From positions 1 to 64,000 of the forward strand of contig JBGAVQ010000001.1 in NCBI GenBank assembly GCA_044228045.1: a stretch of DNA of 64,000 bases, written 5' to 3'. Positions 61,642-64,000 of this stretch are shown here, piece by piece; positions within the stretch are counted from its first letter, which is position 1, and each line of letters opens with the position of its first letter. The position numbers and the translations under genes were made by a program. Under the pieces are notes generated by a model. That model was not told where the DNA came from and ran no database searches. It saw nothing but the letters and a program-made list of their open reading frames with translations. This DNA comes from JAXLVB01 sp044228045. Lineage in GTDB: Bacteria > Bacteroidota > Bacteroidia > Cytophagales > Spirosomataceae.

Positions 61642-62673
61642 TTATTGGTCGTTATTCATTTGTTTGATGGCCAATGTGTTCAAAAAATCTTTTGGTTGGT
61701 CTGTATAAAAGAGTATTGTATCAGTTTGCCTCTTCATTCCAAAAAATTTACTTACTTGAACAGGTTTGTTTAGATATATAATACAGTTATGCTCTTCCAA
61801 ATTGCCTAATAAAGCCATTTTTACAAACATTTTATTCTCCGGAATTTTATTTGAGAATTCTACTTTTTTTATGTTGTTATAACTAAGAATTACTTCAGCA
61901 GCAAGTCCATTGTAAATATTAATATTTTCCATTTCCAAAGTTATAAGTCTTGATTTTAAAGCTCTTATGTGAGCGAAAATTTGCACACAAGTATAAACAC
62001 TTAACCCAGTAGTTAGCCAAGCAAGTGTTTTGTTACACAAGCTTAAAAGCAAATGAGTAGCCGTAGTTTCTATGAGTAAGATGAATATCAGCATATACAA
62101 AAGTGCTACGATACCGTTATCTTTATGAGTACTAAATGTTGTTTTATAGTCTGCTTTTGCCTTTTTTGCCCAAGAAAATGCGTAGTAAACACAGGCAATT
62201 TCGGCGGCAAAAAAAGCAGCTATTTTTTCATTGCCTGTTACTTTATGCAAAATCTTTCGGGTAAGTATCAAAAAATCTATGTTATGATGACTTTTTTTGA
62301 CTTCTTGATTGGCCATATAAAAACTTCTACCAACCCAAATCAGTAAGCCTGTTTCAAGAATAGGATAAGCAAACGTTTTGATATAATACAAAACAATAGT
62401 GGTTTGACTATCTAAGATAAAACCTGAAACAATCAAACTCACAAGAAATATTCTTAAAACGGTACTTTTACTTGTACCACTTTTCCTTATAGAGAGATAA
62501 TACAGCAAAGGGGCAACAAATAGCATATCAATAAGTATTGCGTTTGAAAGCAACTCTCTGTTAAACACAAATTTTTCGGTTTGTGTAACCCCAAAACTAC
62601 TTATTGCCACGAGAACTTGTAGCCCTAAGGCAATAAGCCAATTGGGTTTTCTAATTTCAGATGTTATGGTCAT
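61642..62673 (-). CDS. multi-pass membrane protein, unknown function
   Basis: I do not recognise a family. About 343 residues run from ATG at 62673 (MTITSEIRKPNWLIALG); an upstream in-frame ATG at 62715 adds MSATVINKNNKCIY. Hydrophobic segments lie around 17-35, 48-65, 75-92, 100-118, 158-176, 193-215 and 220-240. The last 100 residues are a soluble beta-rich domain (AAEVILSYNNIKKVEFSNKIPENKM). The region is A/T-richer than the neighbouring ilv genes. It lies between the IS and ilvA, an insertion-prone gap. Confidence 0.6.
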   Translation of the reverse strand: MTITSEIRKPNWLIALGLQVLVAISSFGVTQTEKFVFNRELLSNAILIDMLFVAPLLYYLSIRKSGTSKSTVLRIFLVSLIVSGFILDSQTTIVLYYIKTFAYPILETGLLIWVGRSFYMANQEVKKSHHNIDFLILTRKILHKVTGNEKIAAFFAAEIACVYYAFSWAKKAKADYKTTFSTHKDNGIVALLYMLIFILLIETTATHLLLSLCNKTLAWLTTGLSVYTCVQIFAHIRALKSRLITLEMENINIYNGLAAEVILSYNNIKKVEFSNKIPENKMFVKMALLGNLEEHNCIIYLNKPVQVSKFFGMKRQTDTILFYTDQPKDFLNTLAIKQMNNDQ

Positions 62674-63025
62674 ATAAATGCATTTATTGTTTTTATTAAT
62701 AACGGTCGCACTCACTCAATAACTTGCGGCTATGCAGCCTACCTACGAAGTTAAGTATAAAAAAGAATTCTCTAAAAACTTGCGATAATCCAACATGAAT
62801 GCGATTCTTTGTAGCGAGTAATGCCATATCTAAGCAGCCAGAAAAACACTTTCTCAACCAATTTGCTTACATTTTTAGTATGTTTGCGCTATCTGATTGA
62901 TTATAATCATAAAGATATGTATTTGGGTGAGAAAGTTATTTCTTCACACAAAGCAATATCATTCATTACCGCTTATCAAAAACTAAACATTCCGACAAAA
63001 ACATTCATAGCGGAATATTGAAAAT
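62674..63025. other. 352-base region upstream of ilvA
   Basis: No convincing gene. A 66-codon frame (62821-63021) ends four bases before ilvA but has no recognisable features. No Val/Ile-rich leader peptide is visible here, unlike upstream of ilvD. Confidence 0.4.
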
Positions 63026-64000
63026 ATGGACTTCCCTACCTTCGACAACATCCTCCAAGCAGCCGAGCGCATTCGTAAGGTGGTCAAACACACCGACTTA
63101 GAGCAGAACCTTAATTTCTCCGAACGCTATCAGGCCAATATTTACTTCAAGCGTGAAGATTTGCAGGTGGTACGCTCGTATAAGATTAGGGGGGCCTACA
63201 ACAAAATGGCGAGCCTATCGGCGGAGTCAATGAACAAGGGCGTTGTGTGTGCCAGCGCAGGTAACCACGCTCAGGGCGTTGCGTATGCCTGTAAGCATCT
63301 CGGTGTAAAAGGCACTATTTTTATGCCCAGCACCACACCAGCCCAAAAAGTAAAACAGGTCAAGCTATTCGGCAAAGAGCAAATAGAAGTAGTGCTGATT
63401 GGAGACACCTTCGACGACGCTTACGCCGCCGCTCGTACTTTCTGCAACGAGCATGAGGCCGTATTTATTCATCCCTTCGACGACGTGCAAGTAATGGAAG
63501 GGCAAGGTACAGTAGGCCTCGAAATCTTTCGAGATGCCGACTTCAAGATAGACTACTTGCTCTTTGCGATTGGAGGCGGGGGTTTGGCTTCGGGGGTTTC
63601 TACGGTGTTTAAGCAACTTAGCCCTAATACCAAACTCATTGGTGTAGAGCCAGTTGGCTCACCTACCATGCATAAGGCGTTTGAAGAAGGCAAGGTAGTA
63701 ACGCTTTCAGAGATTGATAAATTTGTGGATGGGGCTGCTGTAAAACGGGCGGGCGAAACAACCTTTGAGGTATGTCGCAAAAATTTAGACGATATTTTGC
63801 TCATTCCCGAAGGCAAGGTTTGCTCTGCTATCTTGCAACTTTACAACGAAGAAGCCATCGTAGCCGAACCAGCAGGAGCACTGACCATAGCCGCCCTCGA
63901 CCAGATCAAAGACGAAATCAAAGGGAAAGACGTGGTGTTGCTTATTGGTGGTGGCAACAACGACATCACCCGTACCGAAGAAATAAAGGAACGTTCCCTC
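63026..64000 (+). CDS. ilvA: threonine dehydratase, 5' part (runs off the window)
   Basis: It deaminates threonine to 2-oxobutyrate, the entry to isoleucine synthesis. The first 325 codons are present and open to the end of the window. The PLP lysine is Lys53 (RSYKIRGAYNKM). The phosphate-binding glycine loop is GGGGLASG, and CASAGNHAQGVA is the serine/threonine dehydratase motif. The C-terminal regulatory ACT-like part is only partly in the window. Its location with ilvDBNC fits a branched-chain cluster split by the IS and the membrane protein. Confidence 0.95.
   Translation, partial: MDFPTFDNILQAAERIRKVVKHTDLEQNLNFSERYQANIYFKREDLQVVRSYKIRGAYNKMASLSAESMNKGVVCASAGNHAQGVAYACKHLGVKGTIFMPSTTPAQKVKQVKLFGKEQIEVVLIGDTFDDAYAAARTFCNEHEAVFIHPFDDVQVMEGQGTVGLEIFRDADFKIDYLLFAIGGGGLASGVSTVFKQLSPNTKLIGVEPVGSPTMHKAFEEGKVVTLSEIDKFVDGAAVKRAGETTFEVCRKNLDDILLIPEGKVCSAILQLYNEEAIVAEPAGALTIAALDQIKDEIKGKDVVLLIGGGNNDITRTEEIKERSL

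Noticed and set aside
62821..63021. A 66-codon frame ending four bases before ilvA
   Set aside because: No family features and no Val/Ile-rich run that would make it a leader peptide. Its position alone is not enough.
1..64000. CRISPR arrays, restriction-modification, toxin-antitoxin or phage defence genes
   Set aside because: No direct repeats with regular unique spacers and no nuclease, methylase or toxin-type genes were seen.

Overview
The window looks like a draft chromosomal contig from a member of the Bacteroidota, most likely order Cytophagales. The evidence is a PorP/SprF type IX secretion protein, a DUF4295 ribosome-associated protein beside bL33, Bacteroidota-type promoters (TTTG, 19 nt, TAnnTTTG), A/T-rich start regions without Shine-Dalgarno sequences, several outer-membrane beta-barrels and lipoproteins, and three ECF sigma / anti-sigma loci. 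A 24-base run of N in the middle shows the sequence is scaffolded.

Layout. 0-7.3 kb: tRNA-Arg(CCG), tRNA-His(GTG), a Mn-type superoxide dismutase, tadA, a run of envelope genes (two small lipoproteins, a beta-barrel, an LVIVD-repeat lipoprotein), and an ECF sigma factor with a 592-residue protein that joins an anti-sigma-like N-terminus to an outer-membrane barrel. 7.5-12.8 kb: a lipoprotein with a c-type heme motif joined to a PHM-like copper monooxygenase fold, a metallo-beta-lactamase-fold hydrolase, a DUF1761 membrane protein and an S9 peptidase. 13-15.9 kb: metX and metY behind a SAM-I riboswitch and a possible 28-codon upstream ORF. 15.9-18.6 kb: moaA divergent from moaD-moaE, then an FG-GAP-like secreted protein. 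18.7-24.6 kb: fmt; greA with a promoter-terminator leader; a GMC oxidoreductase; nadD; gmk; a zinc anti-sigma and its ECF sigma factor. 24.7-27.2 kb: mreBCD. 27.7-34.7 kb: a frame-disrupted acyl-CoA dehydrogenase, an AraC regulator, an Nfu-type Fe-S scaffold, and a sugar-type cluster (MFS transporter interrupted by the N gap, TIM-barrel isomerase, YciI, Gfo/Idh/MocA). 34.9-49 kb: beta-barrel, serine hydrolase, a GC-rich structured intergenic element, PorP, aspS, DUF4833, DUF985 cupin, thioredoxin-like lipid/redox protein, pdhA, recF and a third ECF sigma / anti-sigma pair. 49.6-54.6 kb: aspartate kinase, serS, rpmG, DUF4295, ftsY. 54.8-64 kb: an ilvD-ilvB-ilvN-ilvC operon behind a Val/Leu-rich leader peptide and attenuator, an IS4-family insertion, a membrane protein, and the 5' part of ilvA, which runs off the window.

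How the parts fit. Two amino-acid pathways show visible cis-control: methionine (SAM riboswitch before metY-metX) and branched-chain amino acids (ribosome-mediated attenuation before ilvDBNC). ilvA nearby supplies 2-oxobutyrate to the same enzymes. Three independent sigma/anti-sigma loci suggest strong envelope signalling. Several families of intergenic hairpin repeats recur across the window. The N gap is almost certainly an artefact: removing one copy of an 11-bp overlap restores a single 410-codon transporter.
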